Assembly: GCA_023055425.1 (NCBI GenBank)
Contig: JALGPY010000002.1
Span: 117,254,088-117,318,087, forward strand
Length of the DNA: 64,000 nucleotides
Origin: Linanthus parryae
Taxonomy: Eukaryota; Streptophyta; Magnoliopsida; Ericales; Polemoniaceae
Direction: 5' to 3'
The translations under genes and the position numbers were made by a program. The notes under the pieces were generated by a model. It searched no databases. It was given only the letters and a program-made list of their open reading frames with translations, and had not been told where the DNA came from. This document shows, one piece after another, positions 11,587 through 23,483 of this stretch. Within the stretch, counting starts at the first letter, position 1; each line of letters starts with the position of its first letter.

Positions 11587-11602
11587 TGGTATCAGATCCA
11601 GG
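11587..11602 (+). promoter_or_regulatory. Cop1 primer binding site
   Basis: TGGTATCAGATCCAGG, complementary to the 3' end of initiator Met-tRNA with one changed base (GATCC in place of GAGCC), one base after the LTR. Confidence 0.8.
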
Positions 11603-12723
11603 TTGGAGCGCATAACATGATATCATGTGTTACTGTTTTTCAGTTTTTACACCGTATCTGTTATTTTACACGAAAACTAAAATTGACATATAGATGCAAT
11701 ATGAATATGATTCAATGGGGATTGGGAAAATTATTATCGTCGTGTAGAATTAGACAATTCCGAGCACATGTGATGTGTCAATTGGGTTCTTGAAAACCAG
11801 GGTTCATGGGCACAAAATTGGGGAAAAGGGGTTTTCCCAATTATGGAAACAACTAAAACTTGGGGAACAAGGAAGGCATGAGGAAGGAGGCTAGGGACGA
11901 AACCCTAGCCATCCGCCCCTTCCCTTCCTTGCCGCCCAAGCAAGGCCACAGGCCACATGGACGAACCGGCCTAGGCGCACGGTCCGACCGTGCGGCCTAA
12001 GGCCGGCGGCCTAGTGGATTGTGGCGGTTCCTTGGGGCTCGGCCAAGTGTGTTGGTGGGTCTCTTGGAACATTTGGACCATAGTTACACAATTATCAACT
12101 AAAATTGAACAAGCGCGTTAAAAATCAATTTTAACTGCATTATGTGCTTTTTTGCATGGTGGATGGATATGGCCTAGGTTGCGGATGTTTACTTTGTGGT
12201 TTGGTTTACGACCTGCAAGCTCATCAAATTAATGTAATAGTTAATTAGGTTTTACGCTCTGGGAGCTGATCATCTTCTCAACATGTGAGGTTTTATTTAT
12301 TTATTAATTTAGATGCTAGCTAGAATTAGATAATTAGATAATAGCCAAGAGCATGGAGAAGAAGACCAAAGAACCAAGAAGCCACAAAGACGATGGAGGA
12401 CTTGCACACCTAGGATGCGCAGCTATGGCGGAGGCACATGGAGATGAGCTTGTCAATTTAGGGCACATAGATATTTATCATTGGCTTGGTAATATCTTAG
12501 TCTTAGGGGCCATATCCATGCCACGTTAATTTTTATTTTACGGATGTTTATTATTTATGTCTTGTTATTTATTTGTGTATGGTTGATACAAGCAAAATAA
12601 AGTATTAACAAGGGCAAAGGCAAGGCCAAAATGATGGTCAATCCAAATAAGTGATCATTCGTCGCTGAATAGTTATAGTCAGTTCATCATGAACTGTAGC
12701 ATGAATGAGATCAACAAAACTCT
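11603..12723 (+). other. Cop1 leader and gag deletion junction
   Basis: Non-coding leader, homologous to 21852-23000 in Cop2. It includes a GC-rich stretch at about 11880-12050. The first part of gag is missing: the sequence passes from leader to gag C-terminal coding near 12600-12730. A segment beginning AAAGTATTAACAAGGG is present twice (about 12601 and 12741), a short local duplication at the junction. Confidence 0.6.
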
Positions 12724-13286
12724 ATGTTGAGGACCGCTGAACAAAGTATTAACAAGGGAAAAGGCAAGGCCATAATGATGGTCAATAAGAGGAAGAGCAA
12801 GTCAGTTGCTTCTACCTCCAAAGGAAAGAGCAAGAAAGTTGCAAATTCGAAAGAAGATGCCTTGAAGCCCGGTGGAGGCGTGACTAAGGGTGATTGTCAT
12901 GTTGTTGTCAGCCTGGACACTGGAAGAAGAATTGCCTCAAATATCTGGAGGAAAAAAGGCTTGGAATAGGGATTCCACCACCACCAGGCATTTTTGTTAT
13001 AGATGTCAATCTTTCTATTTCTTCATCTTGGGTATTGGATACTGGATGTGGAATTCACATTTGTCGAAATGTGCAGGATTTGAAAAGAAGTAGAAAATTG
13101 GCTAAAAGGGAGATAGACTTGCGCGTCGGAAATGGAGCAAGAGTTGTTGCATTAGCTATAGGCATATATGAGTTATATCCGCCTCCAGAGCTTATTTTAG
13201 AGTTAGACAATTGCTATTATGTGCCTTCTATGAGCATAAATATTATTTCTATTTCTTGTTTGGACGAGAAAGGTTTAACTGTTTAA
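12724..13286 (+). pseudogene. Cop1 gag tail, zinc knuckle and protease
   Basis: The gag tail is a Lys/Ser-rich frame (12724-12969). A frameshift near 12895 moves the zinc knuckle into the next frame, where CQPGHWKKNC is readable. The protease follows: SSSWVLDTGCGIHICRN (about 13018-13070) with D-T-G present. The frame ends at 13286 with a stop soon after DEKGLTV. The same order is seen in Cop2 and CopA. The frameshift and the absence of upstream gag make it non-functional. Confidence 0.8.
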
Positions 13287-13343
13287 ATAAAGAACAATAG
13301 TTGTTCCATTTATTTTAATAGTATCCACTATTGTAGTGGGCAT

Positions 13344-13880
13344 TTGTCTAATGGATTGTATATACTTGATCTAAGTAATCCTATCTATAACATTAATACT
13401 GAGAGGATTAAAATTAATGAATTAAATCCTACTTATCTATGGCACTGTCGTTTAGGCCATATAAATGAGAAACGCATATCTAGATTCCATAAGGATGGAT
13501 TACTAGACTCATTTGATTATGAATCATATGAGAAATGTGAATCTTGTTTGATGGGAAAATTAACAAAGTCCCCTTTCAACAAGAAAGGTGAGAGGACTAG
13601 TGAGTTATTGGCACTCATACATACCGATGTATTTGGACCGTTTCCCACGCCTGCCAGAGGTGGTTACGTCTACGTCATTACATTTACTGATGATTTCAGT
13701 ATATATGGATTTGTGTACCTTATGAAGGCCAAATCCGAATCCTTTGAATTGTTCAAGGAATTCAAGAATGAAGTAGAGAAGCAACTTGGCAAAAGTATCA
13801 AGGCTCTACAATGGGATCGTAGAGGAGAATCGCATCTTGTTGGACATGGTGCGGTCTATGATGTGTCAAATGGATCTTCC
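13344..13880 (+). pseudogene. Cop1 GAG-pre-integrase and integrase, first part
   Basis: Zinc-binding N-terminus YLWHCRLGHINEKR with later CESC (about 13435-13550), then the first catalytic Asp in HTDVFGPF (about 13618). The second Asp region reads WDRRGE (about 13812), where other family members have SDRGGEY. A deletion of about 101 bp then joins two near-identical GAGGAG(G)AAT sites (13822-13836), removes the third catalytic Glu region and shifts the frame. The reading frame after the join is not integrase. Confidence 0.85.
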
Positions 13881-14803
13881 GATATCGTTTTGGGGACATG
13901 CTCTAATGACAGCTGCTTTTACCATTAACCGTGTTCAATCCAAATCGGTCATGAAGACAACATATGAGATATGGACTGGGACGCGTCCGATAGTGTCGTT
14001 TATGACGATTTGGGGTTGCAACGTCTATGTAAAACATTTACAAAGTGACAAGATCGGACCCAAGTCATATAAGTGTATGTTTGTGGGATATCTTAAGGAA
14101 ACTAAAGGATATTACTTCTACAACCCAACCGAGAACAAAGTGTTTGTTTCTCGGAATGACGTGTTCCTAGAAAGAGAGTTTGTCTCTGAAGGTGCCAGTT
14201 GGAGGACTATAGAACATGAAGAAATTCAAGAACCACAAAGCACTGATTTGAGAATGGAACATGAACAGGAACCACAAACGGTTATGGAGCAACCTGTTCA
14301 AGTAACACAAGAACTACGTAGGTCGAGTAGGGTACGTCATGAGCCAGAGAGGTATGGATTTCTCATTACTGAGATCGGTGACGTATTACTCATAGGAGAT
14401 GATCCTACTACTTATGGAGAGGCCATGAAAGGTCCAAACTCAAAGATGTGGCTTGAGGTCATGAGATCCGAAATGGAATCCATGTATTCCAACCAAGTGT
14501 GGACTTTGGTGGAACCACCCGACGGGTTTCGGCCCATAGGGTGCAAGTGGGTCGTCAAGAAGAAGACTGACATGGATGGAAACGTAGTTGCCTACAAGGG
14601 CCGACTGGTGGCTAAAGGATTCAGATAGATTCATGGTATTGACTATGATGAAACATTTTTCCCAGTCGCGATTACCAAGTCTAATCGAATCCTACTTGCG
14701 ATTGCAGCTTACTACGACTATGAGATTTGGCAGATGGATGTCAAAACAACGTTTTTTTATGGAAATCTCCTCGAGGATGTGTAAATGACACAACCTGAGG
14801 GGT
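13836..14803 (+). pseudogene. Cop1 integrase tail and RT N-terminus
   Basis: In the frame after the deletion, integrase resumes at LLDMVRSMMC and runs through WGCNVYVKHL and KGYYFYNP, the linker RRSSRVRHEPERYG, and into RT with WTLVEPPDGFRPIGCKWV and GRLVAKGF. A stop follows at 14626-14628. More RT (DYDETF, then YEIWQMDVK and LLEDV then stop) is readable to about 14803, where RT is fused directly to the interior of the 3' LTR. The catalytic YVDD region and all of RNase H are gone. Confidence 0.85.
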
Positions 14804-15975
14804 TATCTTACATATACCTAGTTCATTATATTGATTAACGGGACGGGCAACTATAGACTAGTATGTGGGTAGATTGATATGGATATATCAAATCTAACAC
14901 ATGGGTATGCATTAGGTGTAATGGCATACTGGATAGACCCACCCTGAGAAGGCTACATTAGATTATGCCAACGTCACAAGTGCTTCTCATAGTGCTAATG
15001 GTGTTGTAATCCTTAGACTTGAAGTCACTGGATACTCTATTTGTGAAATATCATGCTTTGATATTATCAAACGTTACACCGTAACTGGGTAATTATAATA
15101 GGAAGCAAGTTAAGAGATGACAGTGATGTATATAGGATTCGTCCCCTACATAATGGGAGTAAATATCCACGACCACTCTAGGGGTAGAGCTTATGGAATG
15201 TCTGGCCTGACTCAGATCAATCAATATGGAGATATTGATGTTATCAGCATGGATAAGCTTATTCCCAGGATCGAGAAACTATGGATTGGATATACGAATG
15301 TGATAATTATATCTCATGTTCAATCCAGATATAGAGACAAAGGGGTAACACGACACAGTAACATTGGGCACAAGGTTTGTCGGGAACACTGACTATTTCT
15401 ATTAGTTGGGTGGCATAGATGTGTTGCTAGACACCGCTCTATGTTTCTAATTAATTAAAAGGATCATAACGCAACCACAAGAAAAGTTAGTGGGACTAAT
15501 TTGCAAGTGGACTAATCCATGTAAGGACATGATTAGTATTGGGGCAATTATGTAGTTAGTAAAGAGTTATTAACTATATAAAGGAACTCTAGCTTGTTAT
15601 TTTATCAACACAAGTCATTATTGAGAGAACATAACAAAGCAAGGAGATAGACAAGACCAAGAGGCCCAGCCTCTTAATCCGTCTGCCCCTTGTCGTCGGC
15701 CACGCCTTGTGGCGCGCGACTTGCTCTGTTTTGCGTGATCCTTTGCCTCCTTCTTCTGTTGCTAGCAATACACGGTGGGAAGGATTCCAGTTGAAGATCC
15801 AAGGTGTGGATACTCGTAGAGACAAAGACACAATTCTTCGTAGTGATCACATAAACTAAGGTACACATGTTTCTACCCTAATCATGTTATGATTGCTTGA
15901 AGTGATCCTTCGAGGGGTTTGAGGAGGATCAAAATTTTTGATAATCCGCTGCGGAACCTGCATCAAAACACTAAA
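14804..15975 (+). repeat. Cop1 3' LTR, 5'-truncated
   Basis: Begins inside the LTR at sequence matching about 10310 of the 5' LTR, joined to RT by deletion. It has a second internal deletion near 15445-15452 relative to 11000-11075. It ends AAAACACTAAA, the decayed form of AAAACCCTACA, and then CTTAG. Confidence 0.85.
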
Positions 15976-17188
15976 CTTAGAATTTAGCCAAGTATAAGGC
16001 AGGACGCAGGACCTCACGGGGAGGTCGCGGGACCAGGGTAAAGCCGGACAACTTGATGTGGAAAAGGTGTAGAGGTCGCACGACCTGATAGAGGCAAAAC
16101 AGATTGCTAGAATTTGGCAGGAGGTTGTAGGACCTGGTGATCAGAGAACAGGAAGCTGATGGAAAGAGTTGAAGTCCTGCAAGACCTGGATGTGAGGTCC
16201 AGGGAGGTCGTGCGACCTGGTGCGCATCATAAACTTTGGGAAATTTGCGAGAACTTTTTTTAATTACTCCTAATTAGTCCCCAAGAACTTGGGAAACGTA
16301 CTTAGACATTAGTAGGTCATTTTTCAGAGGAGGAGACGGTACGAACGACGATCTTGAAGCTTTGGGAGCACTTTGGAGCTTCGATTTCATCCGTTTGGAT
16401 TCTTTATCTCTTCTTATTCTTCATTATTCTCAACGTTTTGTTGGTGAAAAACATTGAGATCATGTTAGAACTCATGTATATGTAAGTTTTTATTATCGGG
16501 ATCCTCGTTTGGTAGCTAGCGTTCTATGAAATGCACGTTTTGATGTTTCGCTTCATGTCTTAACTTAATAGATACGTTATTATCTTGTTATGAGTAGTTT
16601 ATTATATTATCTTCATCTCTCTTGCGTATGACGTCGCGTAGGATTGATTTTAATTAGTATTCACGTGGTAACTCCGTGAATGTTAGTCGGAAACTTGAAC
16701 TATTTACTTAGTTTTTATCATTGTTTGGTAACTCAGTAATGTTAACTAGGATAAAAAGTAGAATATTGAGACTTGATGCTTGTTTAGGATTGAATTGAAT
16801 TTGGTAACACGGTTTAAATCAATTCTAGGCGTATAGTACTTGCTTGGTAACTCGGTAAGTTACAATTGCTTGATTAACAAGAGTAAACGTGTTTGTGTTT
16901 TGTGAATCAAAACGGATATTCGTAGTGACCTTAGTGATCCAGTAGAGGATTCCCCATATTTTTCTCGTTATTATCTCTCAAAGCATTTCTCACTTTGCTC
17001 AAAGTGCGAATCAATAATTTAGTTTGTCTTTTAATTAGTAGAAATAGAAAACTCAAAATCAACTTTCTAGCCCACATGGGGTTATTTATTATTAACTAGT
17101 TTACAAAGAAGTCCTTTGGGTTCGACAACCCGGATTACCGGATTTATTACTAAACCGAAAACTGTGCTCTTTCAGTTGGAACGTGTTA
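15976..17188 (+). repeat. Gyp1 5' LTR, second part
   Basis: Resumes at CTTAG and aligns with 31187 onward of the 3' LTR. It has several AGGTCG/CGACCT-type sites (15995-16220) and ends CAGTTGGAACGTGTTA, where the 3' LTR has CAGTTGGAACGTGTCA. Confidence 0.85.
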
Positions 17189-17194
17189 AGTTTT

Positions 17195-17212
17195 TGACGC
17201 CATTGTCAGGGA
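17195..17212 (+). promoter_or_regulatory. Gyp1 primer binding site, decayed
   Basis: TGACGCCATTGTCAGGGA. Athila-type elements usually have TGGCGCCGTTGCCGGGGA here. The four-odd differences are all G to A or C to T, the pattern left by deamination of methylated cytosine. Confidence 0.75.
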
Positions 17213-17301
17213 CTTCGGCTAAATTAGTTATAATTCATAGCCTTAGGGATTTTACTTTTCTTCTCTTTATCTGTTACTCACCTACTTTCTTTGTGTGATC
17301 T

Positions 17302-18980
17302 GTGTTTTCAGGTTGGATATCACGGTGCATGACCCGTTCTAGAGACGAGCTTTTGTACCCAGTGCTTGAAAATCCAGAATCTTTGTCACACCAAGAATGT
17401 AGAGACTCGAGGATGATAAACTCAGCTTTTATGGATGTCCAAGCTAGAGTAAGTTGGAAAGGCTCCGCAAGGAGGCACAAGATGCACATGCTGCCAGAGT
17501 CACTGCAGAAACTAATGTGGCCAACATGGCACGAGAAACTGAGGAGCTTAGAGCTCAAATGGTTGTTATACAAGAAACTCTTGCACGCCAGAATCCCCAA
17601 AATCCACCACCACCTGGTGAAGGGGTAGTTGTTTGAATTAATGGATGGAACAGTGTTCAGAATGCGGGAGCCCAGGTGAACAATGCTGCCATTGACGACC
17701 GTCCGTTGTATATTACTTTAGAACTACGCCGGCCGGTTAGCAACCCACCATTGTGAGGCCACAGATAAACGCGCAACGTTTTTCAGTTGCACCAACACAT
17801 GATTAATATGGTATTCGACGAGTGATCTTTCACTGGAGCTCTAGGAGATGATCCTAACCACCATTTGCTCGTTTTTTAGCAGATTACTTCAAATTTGCAC
17901 GATCAGAGAGATCCAGATGAAATAGTTAAGTTAATTTTGTTTCCCTTGTCTTTATCTGGAAAGGCAAAGCAGTAACTTTTGGAGCTTCCAGCGGGAAGTA
18001 TCATGACATGGGCAGAGTGTTGCTAGGAGTTTTTGAGGAGATATCTTCCACCATCCAAGGTTTCTCAAAATTACGAAGTTCACACAGGATGAAGATAGTC
18101 CATTTGGGGATACATGAAGAAATTTCAGTCAGATCCTTTGTAGTTTCCCTACTCATGGGGAGTCTTGGTATAAGCTCCTTCATTATTTCTATAATGCTTT
18201 GAACAGGGAAACAGTGCACGAGTTGGATATGCTAGCTGAGGGTAACTTTATGGGATTGGGAATGCAGCGAGCTCTAGACCTACTTAACATGGTGGCAAAG
18301 AGAGATACTACGAGGTCTGAGACTCGTAGATATTCAAAATCTGGGGATGAGGTCTAGCCAACAAAATTGATTCGATGGAGCAGAAATTGGAATCTATGAC
18401 CTCAGTCTTTCACAGCATGAATCCTTCGGCACAGGTGAAGTCTATGGGGGAGATGCTAACAGATAGGGGTATGTTTGTTGTGTTGAGGATGTCAAGTTCA
18501 TGAGACAGCAGCAGTGGCCTAACATGTACCATCCCAACAACCGCAACCATCCTAACTTTAGCTATGCTAATCCAAATAGTGGATTATATGAACCTGGACA
18601 GCAGCCTAATTCTCAGTTTCAAGCTCAGAGGAAATTTCCACAGCAACAGGCACAACAACAACAACAAAATTCAGACTTATACAGCCTGTTAGAAAAGATG
18701 AATGAGAAGCTGGTATCTATTGAGGCTGCTGTGAAGAGGCACTAGACACAGATTGGGCAACTTGCCAATCAGGTTACTAAATTCCCATCAGGTATGCTTC
18801 CTGCTAATACTATTACCCCTATTGATAAACTTAAAGCTATCACTACTCGCGGTGGTGTTACTACGCAGGATCCTCCATATCCTAGCCACGCGCGAGCTGG
18901 GGCGGCTAAGGCCACAGAGAAGGGGTGAAGAGGTGCCCAAGGCCGTGAGTCCCCAATCAAAGAACACGGTTGAGAAGTAA
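17302..18980 (+). pseudogene. gag: Gyp1 Athila-like gag
   Basis: Fragments of one Gag in changing frames: an N-terminal stretch with MTRSRDELLYP (near 17323), a coiled-coil-like Glu/Ala-rich piece (17454-17636), a central retrotransposon gag piece (near 17850-18110) with FPLSLSGKAKQ, ELPAGSIMTW and RYLPPSK readable over several stops, a Gln/Asn-rich piece (18500-18745), and a Pro/Thr-rich piece to 18980. This fits the Athila gag order (particle protein that packages the RNA). Many stops and frameshifts show long decay. No start codon is certain. Confidence 0.75.
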
Positions 18981-19016
18981 GAAGAGACCAAGAATTCTCT
19001 AAATCTTGCTAAGTAT

Positions 19017-19850
19017 GTGCTAAATGTGCCATTTTCAGCGGCAATAAAGAGGAATGATGAGGAACACTTTGGGAGTTTTGTGGATTTATTTAAGCAGTTT
19101 CATATAAACATTCCTCTTTTGGAAGCACTTGATCAGATGCCCAAGTACAATAAGTTCTTGAAGGAAATCCTATGGGGCAAGAAGAACATAGACCCTTATG
19201 CCAGCATAAAGCTGACAGAGACATGTAGTACAGTAATACAGCGAGACATTCCGAAGATGAGATATCCGGGCAGTGTCATCTTAGGCTGCACTCTTGGGGG
19301 TGGATACCATATGCATAGGCTATGTGATTTGGGCGCGAGTATTAATCTCACATCATTGTCCTTATTTCAGAGATTGGGCATTGGTGCGCCAACCCTAGTA
19401 AAAATGGCTCTCCAATTGGCAGAAAACGTTATTGTTACAACAAATGGGGTTATTGAGAACTTACTTGTCAAAGTGGGAACATTTTTCTTTCCAGCTGACT
19501 TTGTGATCATGGATATCAAGGAGGATCGCGATATTTCACTCATCTTTGGAAGACTGTTGTTGAAGACAGTCCAGACCAATGTGGATTTAGAGACTGAGAA
19601 GTTAACTATCAAACATCTAGATTCATCACTTGTGTTTAAGGCATTCCATCCGAGCAAGGGGAAGAATAATTTGTCTATGATCAATTTTAGAGAGGAAGTA
19701 GTGGATCCTACACCTGGGTTGTCTATAGTTTTGCAACCCGATCCACCCGAATCAGACAATAAGCCAAATGTGGTGAATGCACATGATGTGGTGAAAAAAA
19801 TCAAGAGCAAGAAATTGAAGGAGGAGGCACATCGTGCTAGGCCACCTTAA
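19017..19850 (+). pseudogene. Gyp1 Athila-type protease region
   Basis: An open frame of 277 codons, the longest in Gyp1. It has FVDLFKQFHINIPLLEAL upstream and the protease core LCDLGASINL (about 19320-19350), MALQLAEN, FPADFVIMDI and ISLIFGR, the usual Athila protease order. Athila proteases have D-L-G-A-S in place of DTG/DSG, so this motif is not itself a lesion. Mature RT should follow in an autonomous element, but the frame ends with a stop after EEAHRARPP and only non-coding sequence follows. The frame is open, but no start codon links it to gag. Confidence 0.8.
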
Positions 19851-20441
19851 CATATTTGAAGTAACTGGGTTGGGTCATCAACGTTAAATTACAAGGCGCT
19901 TGTTGGGAGGCAACCCAACGTATTTTCTGCTTAATTTAGGGAGTGCGTTTTTGATATATTTTTGTTGTGTTTATTTAATATTTATTTGGAGAGATGAGAG
20001 AGAGGGATTGGCATTTGCTCCTAGTGATATATTTGAGCAGGTTATGGGAGAGTCTACCCCGTTGTGCCATGGCACACATGGCCTTCATGGGTACCCGTTC
20101 ATGCGAGTTGGGGATGCTCCAACACACAGATTTTAGCATAGGAGAGCAGTCTACCCCGCTGTGTGAGAACACACTGACTTATAGGATTGCAGTGGCACCA
20201 CTAGTGCTTGGGGATTGCTTTGAGTGTATTTCATCCCCGACCTTGAGGCAGTTGTGAATATATATTACTTTAGCTAAAATTATGTGTTTCTTTTATGGAT
20301 GTCATAGCTCCATCTCATCTAATGGTACGGCACATTGATTGCTCAGTCCTATGTTTTATCTCTAAATCCGTTGAGGAAAATGAATCATTCTAGTGTGGGG
20401 GTGAGTTTTATCGAGTATTAACAAATATCGTGTCCGCATTA
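19851..20441 (+). other. Gyp1 non-coding internal region before Cop2
   Basis: No gene. GTTGGGAGGCAACCCAAC (19902-19919) can form a 6-bp stem. Two similar segments begin GAGAGTCTACCCCGTTGTG (about 20047) and GAGCAGTCTACCCCGCTGTG (about 20143). ATTCTAGTGTGGGGGTG (about 20388) recurs near 29670. Cop2 inserted at CATTA (20437-20441). Confidence 0.55.
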
Positions 20442-21835
20442 TGTTGGAATAGGTTCCGTAGAGGCAATCTAGTTTAGTATGAACAATAAATTGGATGAAC
20501 ATTCGTTGTATTATTGATTGGATATTTAATATAATGAGGTCCTTAGATTTACAATTGTGTTTTTTATCTTAATATCCCTAGTCTATTATAATGATTAATG
20601 GGACAATCATCTATAGACTAGTATGGGGTTGGATTGATATGGAGATATCATGATCCAACACATGGGTATGCATTAGGAGTAATGGCATACTAGATTGACC
20701 CATATCCGAGAAGGCGACATACAAGTTATGTAAAGTCACAAGTGCTTCTCGCGGTGACAACGGTATTGTCATCCTTAGACTTGAAGTCACTAGTTGTTTT
20801 AGTTGTGGAATATTGTGTTTTGGTAGCGTCAAACGCTACACCGTGACTGGGTAGTCATAAAGGCGCGTACTGAACACAATAGGAAGCAAGCTTAGATATC
20901 GTAGTGATGTAGATAGAATTTTTCCATCCCACATAACGGGAGCAAATATGCTAGGCCACTCGAGGGATAGTGCTTATAGAATGTCTGACTAGACTCAAAT
21001 AAATCAATATAGATATTGATGTTATTTGCACGAATAAGGCTATTCCCAGGATACAAGAACTATGGATTGGATATACGAGTGTGACTTGTATGTCTCGTGT
21101 CCAATCCGGATATTGATACAAAGGGATGAGACAATACTTGCACAAGGTTTTTCATGATGCCTATTCTATTTGTTGGCTAGAATGGATGTCTTGCTAGAGG
21201 CCGCTCCATATCAGTAAATAGTTACTACCAACTAAATAGAACCTATGGGGTCACACGCCATATAGGGGTGAACTAGACTTGGGAAATAATTAATTAATAT
21301 GATTAATTAATTGGAAGGATCAAAACGCAACAACTTGCAAACTTAGTTGGACAAATATGCAATTTGGACTAATCCGAACTTGAGTAGGATTAGGAGAGGG
21401 CCTTTATGTAGTAACAAGGAGTTGTTGGAATATATAAAAGATGCTCCTAGATTCCTTCCCTACAACTTATGCTCATAACATACTTTGAGTAGGAGAGAAG
21501 GAAGGAGAGAGCAAGACAAACAAGATGGCCGAACCCCCTTGTCCGTCCGCCCCTACCCTTCGGCCAAGAGAGTTGGCGGAAACCTCCTCTTGTCTCGGTT
21601 GCGTGATTACTTCGTCCTCTTCCACTCCTCCTAGCTAGCGCAAGGCGTTTTGAAGATCTAGATCTCACCTCTAGGCGTGGATCAACCGTAGAGACGTGAT
21701 AATTTTCTCGTTAGAAGTCATCAAGGAGACCTCAAAGGTACATAACACTATTCTCTTATCTTCATCATGATTTCTCTTCCTGTGATCGGATAATTATATT
21801 GTTCTTACGCTGCGTATTCATGATCAAAACCCAAA
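20442..21835 (+). repeat. Cop2 5' LTR
   Basis: Starts TGTTGGAATAGGTTCC and ends near CAAAACCCAAA. It has TATATAAAAG at 21431-21440 and sits one base before the primer site. It aligns along its length with 27153-28560. Confidence 0.92.
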
Positions 21836-21836
21836 G

Positions 21837-21851
21837 TGGTATTAGAGCCAC
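21837..21851 (+). promoter_or_regulatory. Cop2 primer binding site
   Basis: TGGTATTAGAGCCAC, initiator Met-tRNA type with one C to T change (canonical TGGTATCAGAGCCAC). Confidence 0.8.
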
Positions 21852-23483
21852 AGGTCGTAGAGCATAACGTGGTTTATGTGTTAAATTTTTGTTGTTTATC
21901 ACCTTTAATTGTTGATAATTGCGATAAAACAACAAATTCACCATATTAGATGCATGTTGAATATGATTCAACCAAACAAGATCTAATTCTTTCATTGGAT
22001 GTATGAATTAGTGAGTTTGAGAAATTTTAGGATCTTAGATCTAGGGTTCTTGGGCATCCTATTGGAAAAAGGAATTTTTCAAATAAGGAAACAACCAAAC
22101 TTGGGCAACAAGGCAAGGACTTGTTTGGAAACAACTACTAAGGAGGTTCCCCCCCCCCCCCTAGGGGACCGTCCCTCCTTCCTTGCCACCCAAGTAAGGC
22201 TCGGCCAAGGGTCCGGGGCAGCCCTAGCGCATGGCCTAGCCAAGTGGGCTAGGGGTCGGCCGACCCAAGGCCTTAGGCGGTCCTTTAGGGGTTCGGCCAA
22301 GTGTATGGTTGGGCCTCTTGGAGCGTTTTGACCCGTTGATCCTAAAATCAACTAAAATTGACTAAGCGCGTTAAAAATTGCTTTTAACTGTTTATGTGCA
22401 ACTGTATGGTGATTGGATATGGCCTTAGATGTGTTTGTTGTGGATGTTTAATTTTGTGGTTCGTTTACGGCCTGCGAGCTGATCAATTTGATGTAATAAT
22501 TAATTAAAGTTTACTGCCTGCGAGTCGAATTTTTTTCTCAACTTGTGAGATTTATTTTATAGTTGTTATCTAGTGCTAGATAAAATAGATAGATAGTCAA
22601 GATGGAAGAAAAGAAGCCCAATGAATTAAAGGAGCCACAACATGGAGCATAGAGCATTCCACAAAGCTATGAAGGATGAACCAAAAGATGGAGGCACATG
22701 GAGATGCGTTCTAGGGTTCATAGATATTCTCATTGGCTTGAGAATATCTTAGTCTAGGAGGCCATATCCATATCACGTTTATTTATGTTTTGTGGATGTT
22801 TACTTTATTTTCTTATAATTGTTGTTGGTGTATGGTTGATGCATGCAATTTAATATTAAGATAATTAACAACCAGGATCTTTTATTTGGAGTTGTGCCCA
22901 AACTCAAATAAGTAGATCAGTTGATAAAGATCAACAAAACAATTTAAAATTGAAATAAAAATCCCTAAAACAAAATATTACGTTTTTGCCTTCTCGTAAC
23001 TTAAACACTCATCACAAGATCGATTGATCAAGTTCGTGCGTGCCAAAGTCGGGCGACTGGGTTCATCATCATGTGGTGTGATGGCACACATAGTGTGCAA
23101 TTGTTGGAGTAAGAGGTTGGACGTAACTAGGAAATTTTAATAAGGATTAAAAAACTAGAGGCAATCCATTGGTATTATCTATGATATAGATAAATAAGGA
23201 GTTATTTGCCCAATTGAACCAAGAGTTGCATGTGATGCAATTAGAATTTTTCCTACCTAAATAACTAACTTTTGGGTGACTTGCCAAAGCAAGCTCAAAA
23301 GGAAGTGAAATATGGGTCTTGGCCCACTAGAAAATATAATGATATTTTCCGCATTAATATCTTGAGGGTTATTAATCCGTAGAAAAATAGTGGGAGTTGT
23401 GTTTAATAATCTAGCCATTATCAAATATAGTTAATTGTTCACAAAATACTAAAATTTGCGTATTTTTATTTTGTAGAATTCCA
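21852..23483 (+). other. Cop2 leader
   Basis: About 1.6 kb between primer site and gag with no gene. It has a run of 12-13 C at about 22148-22160, a GC-rich part (22160-22320) and AT-rich sequence after that. The length and sequence are shared with the CopA leader. Confidence 0.7.

Larger units (their letters stand above)
10198..15975 (+). mobile_element. Cop1: deleted Ty1-copia element inside Gyp1 LTR
   Basis: A plus-strand relative of CopA and Cop2. Target repeat GTTAG (10193-10197) and CTTAG (15976-15980), one base different. The 5' LTR is complete. The gag N-terminus, about 100 bp of integrase, most of RT, RNase H, the polypurine tract and the first part of the 3' LTR are deleted. What remains is a leader, gag tail/protease, two integrase pieces and the start of RT. 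Confidence 0.9.

Noticed and set aside
20042..20165. A tandem repeat with CTACCCCG segments in Gyp1
   Set aside because: Only two short similar pieces about 95 bp apart with unlike sequence between; too weak for a separate repeat feature.
22079..22351. Frames of 90-110 codons in the Cop2 leader (21999-22351)
   Set aside because: They lie in GC-rich non-coding leader. The matching parts of the CopA and Cop1 leaders are not open.
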